Below, one piece after another: positions 32,392-41,949 of a stretch of 64,000 bases of DNA (position 1 is its first letter; each line of letters starts with the position of its first letter). The DNA comes from Flavobacteriales bacterium UBA7468 (GTDB lineage: Bacteria; Bacteroidota; Bacteroidia; Flavobacteriales_D; Crocinitomicaceae): positions 43,972 through 107,971 of the forward strand of contig DLPC01000015.1 of NCBI GenBank assembly GCA_002478565.1. The letters run 5' to 3'. Below the pieces are notes generated by a model that was not told the DNA's origin, made no database searches, and worked only from the letters and a program-made list of their open reading frames with translations. A program made the translations under genes and the position numbers.

Positions 32392-34878
32392 TTACATCGG
32401 ATCGACGTCGATGCTAATTTGGATGCTTTTGAAGCGGACGTTTTGAAAGAAGACATCGAGGTCTTGGAGTATGCGGGCCTTGACTTTTTTATCAGGGGCA
32501 CCGCGTTCAATTTTCAATTTGATTTCCTTGAGGTATTTATTCTGAATGCGTTTGATGATCGGGAATTCTGGCCCAAGAACGCGTTCCTTGAAAATACCCC
32601 GTAATTGATCCGCTAAATATTGTGCCCCTTCATTGACTAACTCTTCTTTTTCGTGTTTCAGGGTGAGCTGAACAATTTTGTAGAAAGGCGGATAGAAAAA
32701 GCGTTCTCGTTCCTCAATTTCAACATCATAGAAGCCTTTGAAGTCATGTGCCATAACGCGCTCGAGCACCCAATGTTCTGCTTGGGCACTTTGAATAATA
32801 ACCTTTCCTTGTTTTTCTTTGCGTCCAGCACGACCAGCAACCTGAGACATCAGTTGGTATGCTCGTTCGTAGGCCCTGAAATCTGGCCTATTTAATAGCA
32901 TGTCGGCATCTAAAATTCCAACTAATGAAACGTGGTCAAAATCAAGTCCTTTGGTCACCATTTGGGTACCAATTAAAACATCAATTCTACGCTGCGAAAA
33001 ATCGTCGATAATTTCTTCATAGGCGTGTTTGGATCTCGTGCTGTCGAGGTCCATGCGCTTGAAAACTGTATTTGGGAAAATTAACTGCAGTTCATCTTCA
33101 ATTTTTTCTGTACCAAAACCGATCATGCGCAAGCGGTTACTTCCACAAGCCGTACAGGAACCAATTGGCGGGATGGTATAGCTGCAATAATGACACTTGA
33201 GCATATTGCTATGCTTATGATAGGTCAAGCTGACGTCGCAATGCTGGCAGCGAGGCGTCCAAGAGCAAACTTCACAAGACCAAATTGGCGTATAGCCTCT
33301 TCTGTTTTGAAAAAGGATGATTTGTTCTTTTTTTTCAAGTACCGCTCGCATTTCATCTAACAAGAGTGAAGAAAAATGAGACTGCATATTCTTGAGCTTT
33401 TTCTCTCGTTTGAGATCAGCGCAGATCATGGATGGTAATTGTAAGCCCTTGTAGCGTTCGTGTAAATTGACTAATTCGTACTTTTCTTGAAGGGCATTGT
33501 AGTAGGATTCTATCGAAGGAGTGGCAGAACCGAGTAGTACCTTTGCCTCGTGTAACTTAGCCAACACAATGGCTGCATCGCGGGCATTATAGCGAGGTGA
33601 TGGGTCGTATTGTTTGAACGACGCTTCATGTTCTTCATCTACAATGACTAATCCAAGATCAGCAAATGGTAAAAAAACAGAACTGCGTGCACCTACAATG
33701 ATTCTAAATTTGTTTGGATCGTTGTTCAAAACGTGGTTCCAAATTTCTACGCGTTCGTTTTGGTTGAATCGGCTATGATAAACGCCAACTAACTGCCCAA
33801 AGTATTTTTGTAGACGGTTAATTAGTTGGGTGGTAAGGGCAATTTCTGGAATCAGAAACAAGACTTGTTTGCCAAGATCTAGGTGTTGCTGAATGAGTTG
33901 CACATAGATTTCTGTCTTTCCGGACCCGGTTACACCGTGCAATAAACAAACGTCTTTTCTTGTAAAACCTTCTTCTATTGCAGCTAATGAATTTTGTTGA
34001 ATTTCGGTTAGTGGTTTGAACGAAGCTGTGTCTTCTGATTGCAAGTCAAAGCGGTCAATTTGTAAGCGTTCAATTTCAAAAATGCCTTGTTTTTCGAGTG
34101 TTTGTATTGCCGAAGCGCTGACATCGTGCTTGAGTAATAAACTCTTAGAGACCGGTGCATGCAAACCACCTGCCTCAGAGGCCAATTGTAAAAATTGTAG
34201 AAGTGCTTGTACTTGTTTTTCAGCGCGTGTTTTTTGTTCAAAGGTATTGAGCAAGGTGCTGAGCGATTCTTCTTGTTGAAAAGTAGCGGCTAAGAAAACG
34301 AAAAGCTGGGTTTTTGGTGTATAGCGTTCACGTACTTCCTCTGACCCTGCAATGAGTTTGTAATCTAAAAGCTTCTTTAGATAAGGTTGAATAGTTTTGA
34401 TTCCAAGTAATTCTGATAGTTCTTTTGTACTGCAACTTTCATTGACGCGCAAGAGGTCAAGCATTTCAATTTCTCTTTTAGTCAATTGAAGTGAATCAGG
34501 ATCAGGTGAATCTGGGTGGATGCAAAATTTAGATTCACTGGCCAACTTGAAATTGGCAGGTAAAGCTGCATTCATGACATCGCCAATTGGAGACATATAG
34601 TATGTGCTTATCCAATCCCAAAATGCGAGTTGTTTGGCTGTTATAATCGGTTGCTCATCTAGGATGCTGTCGATATATTTTGCCTGGTAGTCTTTGGGGA
34701 CTTTTTGATGTACGTTTGTAATTAAACCCGTTAGCAGTTTGTTTTTGCCAAAAGGGACCAACACCCTCAGGCCACTGCGAATTTGTTCGTTGAATTCAAA
34801 TGGTATTCGGTAAGTGAAAACCTGTCTCATAGGGACAGGCAACAAGACATCTGCAAAGAAAGTCTCGCGCTCAGCCAT
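32392..34878 (-). CDS. priA: Primosomal replication restart helicase PriA
   Basis: 828-aa superfamily 2 helicase that reloads the replisome at stalled forks. The N-terminal DNA-binding half is followed by Walker A GVTGSGKTEIY (near residue 320), the DEEH box (VIVDEEHEASFKQYD) and a zinc-binding insert with clustered CxxC pairs (CEVCSW, CQHC, CHYC, CTACGS). Then come IGTQMVTKGLDFDHV and QVAGRAGR, motifs V and VI. It is the last gene of a minus-strand run, 5 bp after the DUF4249-like gene. Confidence 0.96.
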   Translation of the reverse strand: MAERETFFADVLLPVPMRQVFTYRIPFEFNEQIRSGLRVLVPFGKNKLLTGLITNVHQKVPKDYQAKYIDSILDEQPIITAKQLAFWDWISTYYMSPIGDVMNAALPANFKLASESKFCIHPDSPDPDSLQLTKREIEMLDLLRVNESCSTKELSELLGIKTIQPYLKKLLDYKLIAGSEEVRERYTPKTQLFVFLAATFQQEESLSTLLNTFEQKTRAEKQVQALLQFLQLASEAGGLHAPVSKSLLLKHDVSASAIQTLEKQGIFEIERLQIDRFDLQSEDTASFKPLTEIQQNSLAAIEEGFTRKDVCLLHGVTGSGKTEIYVQLIQQHLDLGKQVLFLIPEIALTTQLINRLQKYFGQLVGVYHSRFNQNERVEIWNHVLNNDPNKFRIIVGARSSVFLPFADLGLVIVDEEHEASFKQYDPSPRYNARDAAIVLAKLHEAKVLLGSATPSIESYYNALQEKYELVNLHERYKGLQLPSMICADLKREKKLKNMQSHFSSLLLDEMRAVLEKKEQIILFQNRRGYTPIWSCEVCSWTPRCQHCDVSLTYHKHSNMLKCHYCSYTIPPIGSCTACGSNRLRMIGFGTEKIEDELQLIFPNTVFKRMDLDSTRSKHAYEEIIDDFSQRRIDVLIGTQMVTKGLDFDHVSLVGILDADMLLNRPDFRAYERAYQLMSQVAGRAGRKEKQGKVIIQSAQAEHWVLERVMAHDFKGFYDVEIEERERFFYPPFYKIVQLTLKHEKEELVNEGAQYLADQLRGIFKERVLGPEFPIIKRIQNKYLKEIKLKIERGAPDKKVKARILQDLDVFFQNVRFKSIQISIDVDPM

Positions 34879-34883
34879 AGCGT

Positions 34884-36020
34884 TTAATTACAAGCAAAAG
34901 ATTCTTCTTGTCCAACGACGTTATCCCCAGGATGGTTTGAACAAAAGAGAAGATTACCCGTGATAGGGCCGGTGCACAATTCGCGAGTTGTTTTCTTGTC
35001 TATTGCACGGATATAGGCTTGTTGAGGTGAAGTATAAAATGGTTTGTAATAAGTAACAGTTTGCCTAGACGAGAATATACCAACGACACGTTTTCCGTTG
35101 GTAACATTCAGATTGGTATAGGTTGGTTTGCTTTGGGCAAGACTAGAGCTTGGTTTGTTGACTGCCATATAGTTGTACAAATCTTCTGCACCACCCGTAA
35201 TGATAATTCTCAATCCTTGAAAAGTGCGTTTATCAATTGTAGGATCCGAGGTAGCATTGGCTTTTACGAGGTCAAAAAATGTTTGCCCTGATGCCGTAAA
35301 GGCGCGAGAGTTGAAGGGTTCAACATTTGCTTCTCCGAGTTTCCAACGGAATGATTTTTCAGTTTTGGTGGCGCCTTGATGTTCGTTGAACAAGACATCA
35401 AGATGTGCACTTGCAATGTAGGCATTACCTGTGTTTGAGATAGTGACGGCACTCGGGATATAGATGCCTGGGTCATTGGCAAACTTGAAGGTAAAGTTTT
35501 GAGAGATGGCAGGGGATGTGATGCCATGTACGAGTTCGGTTTCTCCGCTTACTTCAAATTCTCCACCATTGATGATGGCTTTGAAGCGATAAGTAGCTGT
35601 TGGTTTGAGTGAACTCATGAGTGGATTTGTTGACGTTTGAATGGCGTCAAGGGGACCTGTAGGTAGTGTCTTAAAGTAATAAACTTTTTGCTCCGGCCCG
35701 TAAAAAACACCATTGGTATCTTTGTCCTGAACGAGTGTGTCTTTGAGCTCCCATGTGCGTATCACTTGCCCGCCCACTACTTCAGAAACTGTTGCCTGAA
35801 CTTGATCGAAATAACTAGAATCTGGGATAAGTGCGTTATCGAGTGCAGATCCTGGACCAATAAATGCTCTTGTGATTTTTACGAAATGAATGGAGTCTGC
35901 CTGGTCTAAAAGGCCATAAACTACTGCCGTTTCAACGAAATCACCGTCTAGCTTGATGTCATCTTCACATGCGCTCAGACCAACTAGAGACAAAAGAAAA
36001 AGAGAAAAATATTTGATCAT
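34884..36020 (-). CDS. Lipoprotein, DUF4249-like
   Basis: 378 aa with a lipobox (LVGLSAC, cysteine near residue 18). The opening VETAVVYGLLDQADSIHFVKITRAFIG and later beta-rich repeats resemble DUF4249 surface lipoproteins of Bacteroidota, which often accompany TonB-dependent receptors. Here it instead sits between an FKBP lipoprotein (20 bp upstream) and priA. The family call is by eye and moderate; the function is unknown. An outer-membrane location is inferred from the lipid anchor. Confidence 0.72.
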   Translation of the reverse strand: MIKYFSLFLLSLVGLSACEDDIKLDGDFVETAVVYGLLDQADSIHFVKITRAFIGPGSALDNALIPDSSYFDQVQATVSEVVGGQVIRTWELKDTLVQDKDTNGVFYGPEQKVYYFKTLPTGPLDAIQTSTNPLMSSLKPTATYRFKAIINGGEFEVSGETELVHGITSPAISQNFTFKFANDPGIYIPSAVTISNTGNAYIASAHLDVLFNEHQGATKTEKSFRWKLGEANVEPFNSRAFTASGQTFFDLVKANATSDPTIDKRTFQGLRIIITGGAEDLYNYMAVNKPSSSLAQSKPTYTNLNVTNGKRVVGIFSSRQTVTYYKPFYTSPQQAYIRAIDKKTTRELCTGPITGNLLFCSNHPGDNVVGQEESFACN

Positions 36021-36040
36021 GGGGTCAAATGATTGGTGTA

Positions 36041-36973
36041 TTATGGGTTGATTCCTTGGGCTGGCATTGATGATGTAGGAGCAGTTGCTTTTTCAATGGC
36101 AATCAGTTCCATTTCAAAAACCAGTGGAGAATAAGGTTTGATGTTGGCTCCTTGTGGAGGGTTTCCGGCATAGCCCAATTCTTGTGGAACAAAGAGTTTG
36201 ATTTTGCTACCAACTTGCATTAATTGAATGGCTTCTGTCCAACCCGGAATGACTTCGTTGAGGCCGAAGCTCACGCCTTCTCCTTCAGGAGATTGATCAA
36301 AAATGCTGCCGTCGGGGTTCATGCCCACATATTTCATTTTAACACGTGCATCGCGGCCAGGCTTTGGACCTTTTCCGGCCTTCAATACAATATATTGTAA
36401 ACCACTTGGTGTGGTAAGTACACCAGGTTTTGTTTTGTTTTGGGCCATAAATGCTTCGCCTTCTGCTTTAAAGCCAGCTGTGATTTTTTGATATTTTTGA
36501 TTCATAAGTGCCTCAAAACCAGCCATGATTTTCTTACGGTCAAGGCCTTTGAGTGCTTCTGTTTCTTTTTTATTGAGACCATCGGCGAAACCTTTTTTAA
36601 CAAACTCGCTGTTGATCAATGAGCTCGCATCAAGTTCTTTGAAGTAATGATCAAAGCGTTCGCGGTTGATTTTTCCGGCGGCAAAAGAGCCTTTTTCTTT
36701 GAATTTTTCGTTGATTGTTTTGCTACCTTGGCCTAAAACCAGTTCAAGATCTTTGTAGTAGCGTTCCATTTCACCTTCTTTCACAGGATTTTCGAAACCT
36801 GCAATCATTTGTTCTTTGTCAAGCTGATTGAATGGAGCTTGTGTCGTAAATGGCTTTGCGATTTCCACACCAAGTAAATAGGAGTATCGTTCTTTGTCTG
36901 TTTTGAAGGTAACGACACTGTCCCCGCAAGATGCAAGAACTAAAATAAGGGTAAAAAGTGCTAAAATTCTCAT
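36041..36973 (-). CDS. FKBP-type peptidyl-prolyl isomerase, lipoprotein with FKBP_N domain
   Basis: 310 aa. The lipobox VLASC puts the lipid cysteine near residue 16. Residues ~30-190 are the helical FKBP_N dimerisation region with repeated internal segments (KPFTTQAPFNQLDKEQMIAGF, KKIMAGFEALMNQKY). Residues ~195-295 are the FKBP catalytic domain (GLQYIVLKAGKGPKPG, VPQELGYAG, PYSPLVFEMELI). It probably helps fold envelope proteins. Its start overlaps the stop of the cytosolic FKBP gene upstream by 4 bp. The C-terminal tail is short and unstructured. Confidence 0.92.
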   Translation of the reverse strand: MRILALFTLILVLASCGDSVVTFKTDKERYSYLLGVEIAKPFTTQAPFNQLDKEQMIAGFENPVKEGEMERYYKDLELVLGQGSKTINEKFKEKGSFAAGKINRERFDHYFKELDASSLINSEFVKKGFADGLNKKETEALKGLDRKKIMAGFEALMNQKYQKITAGFKAEGEAFMAQNKTKPGVLTTPSGLQYIVLKAGKGPKPGRDARVKMKYVGMNPDGSIFDQSPEGEGVSFGLNEVIPGWTEAIQLMQVGSKIKLFVPQELGYAGNPPQGANIKPYSPLVFEMELIAIEKATAPTSSMPAQGINP

Positions 36974-37572
36974 GAGGCAATGTCGATTAATTCTACGTCA
37001 AAAATAAGTGCGCTATATGGCTGAATGGCCCCACCTGGATGAGGATTGGCTCCGTACGCCAGGTCTTCAGGGATACTCAGGCGGAATTTAGAGCCTACAT
37101 TCATGAGTTGAAGCGCTTCGGTCCATCCGCGGATGACTTGATTGACGCCAAATGTTGCAGGTGCACCGCGTTGAACGGAGCTGTCAAAGATGGTTCCGTC
37201 GATGAGTGTTCCGTGATAATGCACAGTAACTTGGCTAGTAGGGCCTGGCTTGGCGCCATCGCCTTGCTGCAGCACTTCGTATTGCAAACCACTTTCTGTG
37301 GTTGTTACTTCAGGGCGTTGCGCGTTGTTGTTTAGAAAAGCAGCTCCAGCTTGTTTGTTGGCTTCGTATTTGAGTGCTTTTTGGGCGTTGAGGTATTGTT
37401 GTATTTCAATGTTAGCTTCTTCTGGGCTGAGAAGAGGTTCTGTTCCGCTGAAAATTGCCTGCATGCCTGCCAGCACTTGATTGAGGTCAAGCACGGTGAG
37501 GTCTTGTTGGGAGAGGCTCTCTGCGATACTCATGCCCACGCCGTAAGAAGCTTTCGCTTTATTTGTATCCAT
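36970..37572 (-). CDS. FKBP-type peptidyl-prolyl isomerase (no signal peptide)
   Basis: 200 aa from ATG at 37572 (MDTNKAKASYGVGMSIAESL); the open frame runs 25 codons further upstream but that extension is not typical. A short FKBP_N part (to ~90) precedes a catalytic FKBP domain with GLQYEVLQQGDGAKPGP, GTLIDGTIFDSS, VIRGWTEALQLM and PYSALIFDVELI. Unlike its downstream neighbour it lacks a signal peptide and lipobox, so a cytosolic role is likely. The pair looks like a duplication with split locations. It is the first gene of the run to priA. Confidence 0.9.
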   Translation of the reverse strand: MDTNKAKASYGVGMSIAESLSQQDLTVLDLNQVLAGMQAIFSGTEPLLSPEEANIEIQQYLNAQKALKYEANKQAGAAFLNNNAQRPEVTTTESGLQYEVLQQGDGAKPGPTSQVTVHYHGTLIDGTIFDSSVQRGAPATFGVNQVIRGWTEALQLMNVGSKFRLSIPEDLAYGANPHPGGAIQPYSALIFDVELIDIAS

Positions 37573-37676
37573 AAAATAGTAAAACGCGAATTTACCGAAA
37601 AAAGCGAGTTTTTTCACCCTTTGAAATAAATAAATTACCCGAAACAAAATAGCTAATACTACGTATAAATGTGCCT

Positions 37677-38147
37677 ATGAATCAAGAGTTTACACTTCGT
37701 TATAATATAGTTTCGACCAAAACAGAGCTCCATGAAGCTGACCAACAATTAGTTAGTGCTGCCAAAACAGCAAGGTCAAGGGCATACGCACCATATTCTC
37801 GCTTTCAGGTAGGTGCCGCTCTGCGCCTTGAAAATGGTCAGATAGTGGAGGGAAATAATCAAGAAAATATCGCCTATCCTTCGGGATTATGCGCCGAAAG
37901 GGTTGCCTTATTTTATGCCGGAGCTAACTATCCAGGTGTGGCTATTGAGACAATTTGTATTGTCGTGCAAGGCGATTTAATTGCCCCGGAAAATGCAGTA
38001 TCTCCTTGTGGGGCCTGCCGGCAAGTCATGCTTGAAAGTGAGGCCAGACAATCCAAACCAATTCGTGTTTTGCTCGTTCAAAATGATGGCCAAATTATCA
38101 TTTTAAATGCTTGTAAAGACTTATTGCCTTTTGGCTTCATGAAGTAG
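37677..38147 (+). CDS. cdd: Cytidine deaminase
   Basis: Deaminates cytidine and deoxycytidine for pyrimidine salvage. About 156 aa, the homotetrameric short type. Zinc-site motifs are CAERVALFYAG (catalytic glutamate and first cysteine) and PCGACRQVMLE (other two cysteines). The PYSRFQVGAALRLENG segment near the N-terminus is family-typical. A GTG start two codons upstream (37671) is possible; ATG at 37677 was preferred. It diverges from the FKBP pair. Confidence 0.94.
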   Translation: MNQEFTLRYNIVSTKTELHEADQQLVSAAKTARSRAYAPYSRFQVGAALRLENGQIVEGNNQENIAYPSGLCAERVALFYAGANYPGVAIETICIVVQGDLIAPENAVSPCGACRQVMLESEARQSKPIRVLLVQNDGQIIILNACKDLLPFGFMK

Positions 38148-38169
38148 CAATCTTCTGCCAAAAGCGTTG

Positions 38170-38177
38170 TATCTTTG
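38170..38177 (+). promoter_or_regulatory. -7 promoter element TATCTTTG for lysA
   Basis: Exact TAnnTTTG match ending 4 nt before the lysA ATG at 38182, so the transcript should start at or near the A of ATG (leaderless). No -33 TTG is found at 17-23 nt. Confidence 0.5.
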
Positions 38178-38181
38178 CACC

Positions 38182-39396
38182 ATGATTACCAATGCTCAAC
38201 TTTTAGACGCCGCTAATTCATTCGGAACCCCTTTATTTGTTTACGATGCTGATAAAATACGGGCTCAATTCAAACGTTTAAATAGTGCATTTCAAGTACC
38301 TACGTTGAAGTTGCACTATGCACTAAAGGCTTTGAATAATATCAACATTCTACAGTTACTCAAAGCAGAAGGTGCTGGTTTGGATGCCGTTTCGATTCAA
38401 GAAGTTTATCTTGGGTTGCGTGCCGGATTTAACCCCGATCAGATCATGTTTACACCAAACGGAATATCATTTGATGAATTTCAAGAGGCTGTAAAACTTG
38501 GTGTGCATGTCAATATTGATAATCTTCCCTTACTTGAGAAATTTGGTGCAACCTATGGGTCTACTGTGCCATGCTGTATACGAATCAACCCACACATCAC
38601 CGCAGGAGGAAGCCATCATATTTCTGTAGGCCATATCGATTCGAAATTTGGTATTTCTATCCACCAGATTAAACATATAGAAAGAATAATGAAGCATTAT
38701 GGAATCCATGTAAATGGTTTGCATATGCACACAGGGAGCGATATCATCAATCCAGAGGTTTTTATTCAGGGCGCAAATTTACTTTTTGATGCAGCGGCTC
38801 ACTTTCCTGATCTTACATTTATGGATTTTGGAAGTGGTTTCAAGGTGGCGTACAAGGAGGGCGATATTGTTTCAGATATCGAGGATTTGGGCATTAAAAT
38901 CAGTTCAGCCTTCAATGATTTTTGTTCAGCTTATGGCAAAGAATTGGCATTGTGGTTTGAACCTGGAAAGTTTTTAGTAAGCGAATCAGGTAATTTGCTT
39001 GTTCGAGCAAATCTCATCAAACAAACTACTTCAACTGTATTTATTGGTGTTGATAGTGGACAAAACCACTTGATAAGACCCATGTTTTATAATGCATATC
39101 ACCACATCCGTAATTTATCGAATGAGTCAGGTCCTCAAAAACTTTACAGTGTAGTAGGATATATTTGTGAAAGCGATACACTGGGCCATGATCGTTTAAT
39201 CAATGAAGTTCAGGAAGGAGATGTACTTTGCATTCAAAATGCTGGCGCCTATGCATACAGCATGTCAAATAATTATAATGCCCGTTTGCGTCCTGCCGAA
39301 GTACTTTTTCATAAAGGTGAGTCACATTTGATTAGAAAACGAGAAGAATTAGCAGATATTTATAAAAATGAAATTGAATTAAATTTATTCGCATGA
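38182..39396 (+). CDS. lysA: Diaminopimelate decarboxylase
   Basis: PLP enzyme making L-lysine from meso-diaminopimelate. 404 aa from ATG at 38182 (a TTG five codons upstream lies inside the promoter element). K49 in HYALKALNN is the expected PLP lysine. The alanine-racemase-like barrel shows VSIQEVYLGLRAGF, GLHMHTGSDI (HTGS), MDFGSGF and FEPGKFLV; the C-terminal domain has CESDTLGHDR and QNAGAYAYSMSNNYN. It overlaps the DUF4494 gene by 4 bp (ATGA) and starts a four-gene operon with pdxH. Confidence 0.94.
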   Translation: MITNAQLLDAANSFGTPLFVYDADKIRAQFKRLNSAFQVPTLKLHYALKALNNINILQLLKAEGAGLDAVSIQEVYLGLRAGFNPDQIMFTPNGISFDEFQEAVKLGVHVNIDNLPLLEKFGATYGSTVPCCIRINPHITAGGSHHISVGHIDSKFGISIHQIKHIERIMKHYGIHVNGLHMHTGSDIINPEVFIQGANLLFDAAAHFPDLTFMDFGSGFKVAYKEGDIVSDIEDLGIKISSAFNDFCSAYGKELALWFEPGKFLVSESGNLLVRANLIKQTTSTVFIGVDSGQNHLIRPMFYNAYHHIRNLSNESGPQKLYSVVGYICESDTLGHDRLINEVQEGDVLCIQNAGAYAYSMSNNYNARLRPAEVLFHKGESHLIRKREELADIYKNEIELNLFA

Positions 39397-40025
39397 ACAG
39401 TTGGTTTACCGTCAAGGTCAAGTATACAAAACAATTAGAAAACGGCACTTTTAAAAGGGTTTCTGAACCATATTTATTAGCGGCCATGACATTCACTGAT
39501 GCCGAAGCACGCATATATGAAGAACTCGGCTCAAGCATTCGTGGTGAATTTCAAGTGACGGGCATAGCGCGCACTGATTTACATGACATTTTTCAATACG
39601 ACGACGCTGAACAATGGTTCAAGTGCAAAGTTACTTATGATCGCATCGATGAAGATGGTGAGAAAGCCAAAACAATTTCTCAGAATTTTCTGGTAAGTGC
39701 TGCTCATGTCAAAGAAGCCTATGAGCGCATCGAAGAAAGTTTAGCGACACTCATGATAGATTTCAATGTGGTATCGATTACCGCATCTCCAATTGTAGAG
39801 ATCTTCCCATACAGAGAAGAAGATGTGCAGTCTCCCGTGGCTAAAAAAATGCCAATCATTGAAGAAGAGCCCCAACACACACCAATTCGTCAAGTATTTT
39901 CTGCTGCAGGTTCTGACCTCGACGAAGAGGACCTCAACGAAGACTCAGACTCAACCCTAACCGATCATTACTCTGACAGCTCAACCGATGAGCTTGATGA
40001 AGAACTCAACGACGAAGACGAATAA
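39393..40025 (+). CDS. DUF4494 domain protein with acidic tail
   Basis: 210 aa. Residues 1-145 fit DUF4494, a small Bacteroidota-specific family: WFTVKVKYTKQLENG, FTDAEARIYEEL, WFKCKVTYDRIDEDGEK and NFLVSAAHVKEAYERIEE form two similar halves. The last ~45 residues are strongly acidic and Ser/Asp/Glu-rich (DLDEEDLNEDSDSTLTDHYS) and probably disordered. Function unknown. Its ATG overlaps the lysA stop, and pdxH begins 3 bp after its stop, so tight co-expression with PLP and lysine genes is likely. Confidence 0.85.
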   Translation: MNSWFTVKVKYTKQLENGTFKRVSEPYLLAAMTFTDAEARIYEELGSSIRGEFQVTGIARTDLHDIFQYDDAEQWFKCKVTYDRIDEDGEKAKTISQNFLVSAAHVKEAYERIEESLATLMIDFNVVSITASPIVEIFPYREEDVQSPVAKKMPIIEEEPQHTPIRQVFSAAGSDLDEEDLNEDSDSTLTDHYSDSSTDELDEELNDEDE

Positions 40026-40028
40026 GCG

Positions 40029-40673
40029 ATGAGTGAATGGCTTAAATCCTACCGAGAAAACCATGCCGATTTCGATCATCCATCCGGAATCGATGCCTTA
40101 GGAAGCAATCCTTTTGTAGCTTTCTCAACTTGGTTTGATGAAGCTGCTACAGCTCATGAAAAAGAAGCCAACGCATTTGTATTGAGTACATTGGGTCCAG
40201 ATGCCCGCATCAGTTCAAGAATCTTGTATCTCAAAGAACTTCAAGACCAAGCTTTCATATTTTATACCAATTATCTAAGTCATAAGGGTCAAGATATCAG
40301 CCGCCAAGAAAAAGTTGCCATGCTGTTTTTCTGGCCAGGTCTCATGCGTCAAATTCGTATTGAAGGAAGGGTTCAAGCCATAGATGCAGCGATCAGCGAT
40401 GCTTATTTTGCAAGTCGTCCGCGCGAGAGTCAAATCGGCGCTTGGGCATCAGAGCAATCAACTATATTACCAACTAGATCCTTGCTCATTGAACGCTTTG
40501 AGCACTTTGATCAACGCTTTCCAAACGAAGTACCGCGGCCACCACATTGGGGAGGTTATGCATTGCACCCTGAGTACTTTGAGTTTTGGCAAGGACAGCC
40601 CTCTCGACTTCATGACCGTAAATCTTTTAGTTTGAAAGACGGTATTTGGGAAACTAATTTACTCCATCCCTAA
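40029..40673 (+). CDS. pdxH: Pyridoxamine 5'-phosphate oxidase
   Basis: FMN enzyme making pyridoxal phosphate from PNP or PMP. 214 aa, normal length. Family motifs: NAFVLSTLGPDARISSRILYL (FMN site), FYTNYLSHKGQDI, ARPRESQIGAWASEQS-type block (here ASRPRESQIGAWASEQS) and the C-terminal WGGYALHPEYFEFWQGQPSR followed by LHDR. It lies between DUF4494 and an M16 peptidase gene in one operon; the next gene begins immediately after its stop (TAAATG). Confidence 0.96.
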   Translation: MSEWLKSYRENHADFDHPSGIDALGSNPFVAFSTWFDEAATAHEKEANAFVLSTLGPDARISSRILYLKELQDQAFIFYTNYLSHKGQDISRQEKVAMLFFWPGLMRQIRIEGRVQAIDAAISDAYFASRPRESQIGAWASEQSTILPTRSLLIERFEHFDQRFPNEVPRPPHWGGYALHPEYFEFWQGQPSRLHDRKSFSLKDGIWETNLLHP

Positions 40674-41912
40674 ATGAAGTCCTACCAACCTGTTTGTGAA
40701 GTTCTCTCTAACGGCACCCGTCTGGTCTATTTGCGCGTGCCGAGCCAGGTAGCACATCTTGGTTTTTTCTTTGCGGCAGGTTCTAGGCACGAAGCTCCAA
40801 ATCAGACTGGTTTGGCTCATTTCCTGGAGCATTGTTTATTCAAAGGAACTTCGCGTTTCAAGGCCTTACAAATCCTTTCCAGGATTGATGCAGTAGGAGG
40901 CGAACTCAATGCCTATACTGCCAAGGAAGAGATGTGTTTGTATGCTTCTTTCTCAAAAGAGCATACCAAAAGAGCTATTGACTTACTTGCTGACCTCTCT
41001 ATCAACTCTGTATTTCCAGAAAAAGAACTCGAAAGAGAAAAAGAAGTCATTCTCGACGAAATCAATTCCTATCTCGATTCGCCGAGCGATAAAATCTTTG
41101 ATGATTTTGACGATGCCCTTTTCAAAGACCACCCCCTAGGTTTTAATATTCTCGGGACCAAAGAAAGCGTGAGTGGTTTTACGCGTCAAGACCTCATATC
41201 TTATGTAAATGATTATTTTACCGCTGATAATTTAGTGGTCTCTTTTGTTGGTAATATGCCGTTGGCTAAACTCAAAGGATTGCTCGAAAATGCATTAGCC
41301 GATTTACACAAAACAGCAGCAAGACCTAAACCCGAAGCTTTTACCCAATATCAACCTTTTGAACTTCGCAAAAAAGAAGCCAATTATCAAGCCCATGCAG
41401 TAATTGGCGGCCTTGCGCCCAGTTATCATAACGAAGAGCGAATCGCGATGTCTTTACTGATCAATATTTTAGGTGGACCGGCCCTTAATTCGCGTCTTAA
41501 TTTATCTGTACGAGAACGCTATGGTTATGCCTATGCTATCGAAGCCAATTACCATACTTTTGCAGACACAGGATATTGGCAAATATATTTTGGTTCAGAA
41601 GCAAAAAATATCGATAAAACGCTGACGCTCATTTACAAAGAACTTGCTTTGCTTCGTGAAAAACCGTTATCAGCCAAACAACTTCAGCAAGCCAAAAGAC
41701 AGTTCAAAGGCCAGTTGGCACTCGGAATGGATGTGAATGCGGGGCTCATGCAAGGTTTAGGAAAGAGCATGTTGGCTTTCGGTCAAATTGATACCATCGC
41801 TGAAATGCATCAGTCTATCGACAAAATCACCAGTGAAGAAATGCAAGTGTTGGCTAATAAATACTTTGATCCGACCCAGATTTCTAAATTGGTTTTTGAT
41901 ACCAATGATTAA
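40674..41912 (+). CDS. M16 family zinc peptidase (processing-protease-like)
   Basis: 412 aa. The inverted zinc motif HxxEH is HFLEH (49-53), followed by the second zinc glutamate in the EKELEREKEVILDEIN region ~75 residues later. The C-terminal half carries the M16_C domain with RERYGYAYAIEANYHTF (R-Y substrate-binding pair). No signal peptide is seen, so this is a cytosolic or peripheral peptidase of about half-pitrilysin size, the type that works as a dimer. The substrate is unknown. It is the last gene of the lysA operon. Confidence 0.92.
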   Translation: MKSYQPVCEVLSNGTRLVYLRVPSQVAHLGFFFAAGSRHEAPNQTGLAHFLEHCLFKGTSRFKALQILSRIDAVGGELNAYTAKEEMCLYASFSKEHTKRAIDLLADLSINSVFPEKELEREKEVILDEINSYLDSPSDKIFDDFDDALFKDHPLGFNILGTKESVSGFTRQDLISYVNDYFTADNLVVSFVGNMPLAKLKGLLENALADLHKTAARPKPEAFTQYQPFELRKKEANYQAHAVIGGLAPSYHNEERIAMSLLINILGGPALNSRLNLSVRERYGYAYAIEANYHTFADTGYWQIYFGSEAKNIDKTLTLIYKELALLREKPLSAKQLQQAKRQFKGQLALGMDVNAGLMQGLGKSMLAFGQIDTIAEMHQSIDKITSEEMQVLANKYFDPTQISKLVFDTND

Positions 41913-41949
41913 TCAATTTAATTGGATTGATTCAAGTTCCACATGATTA

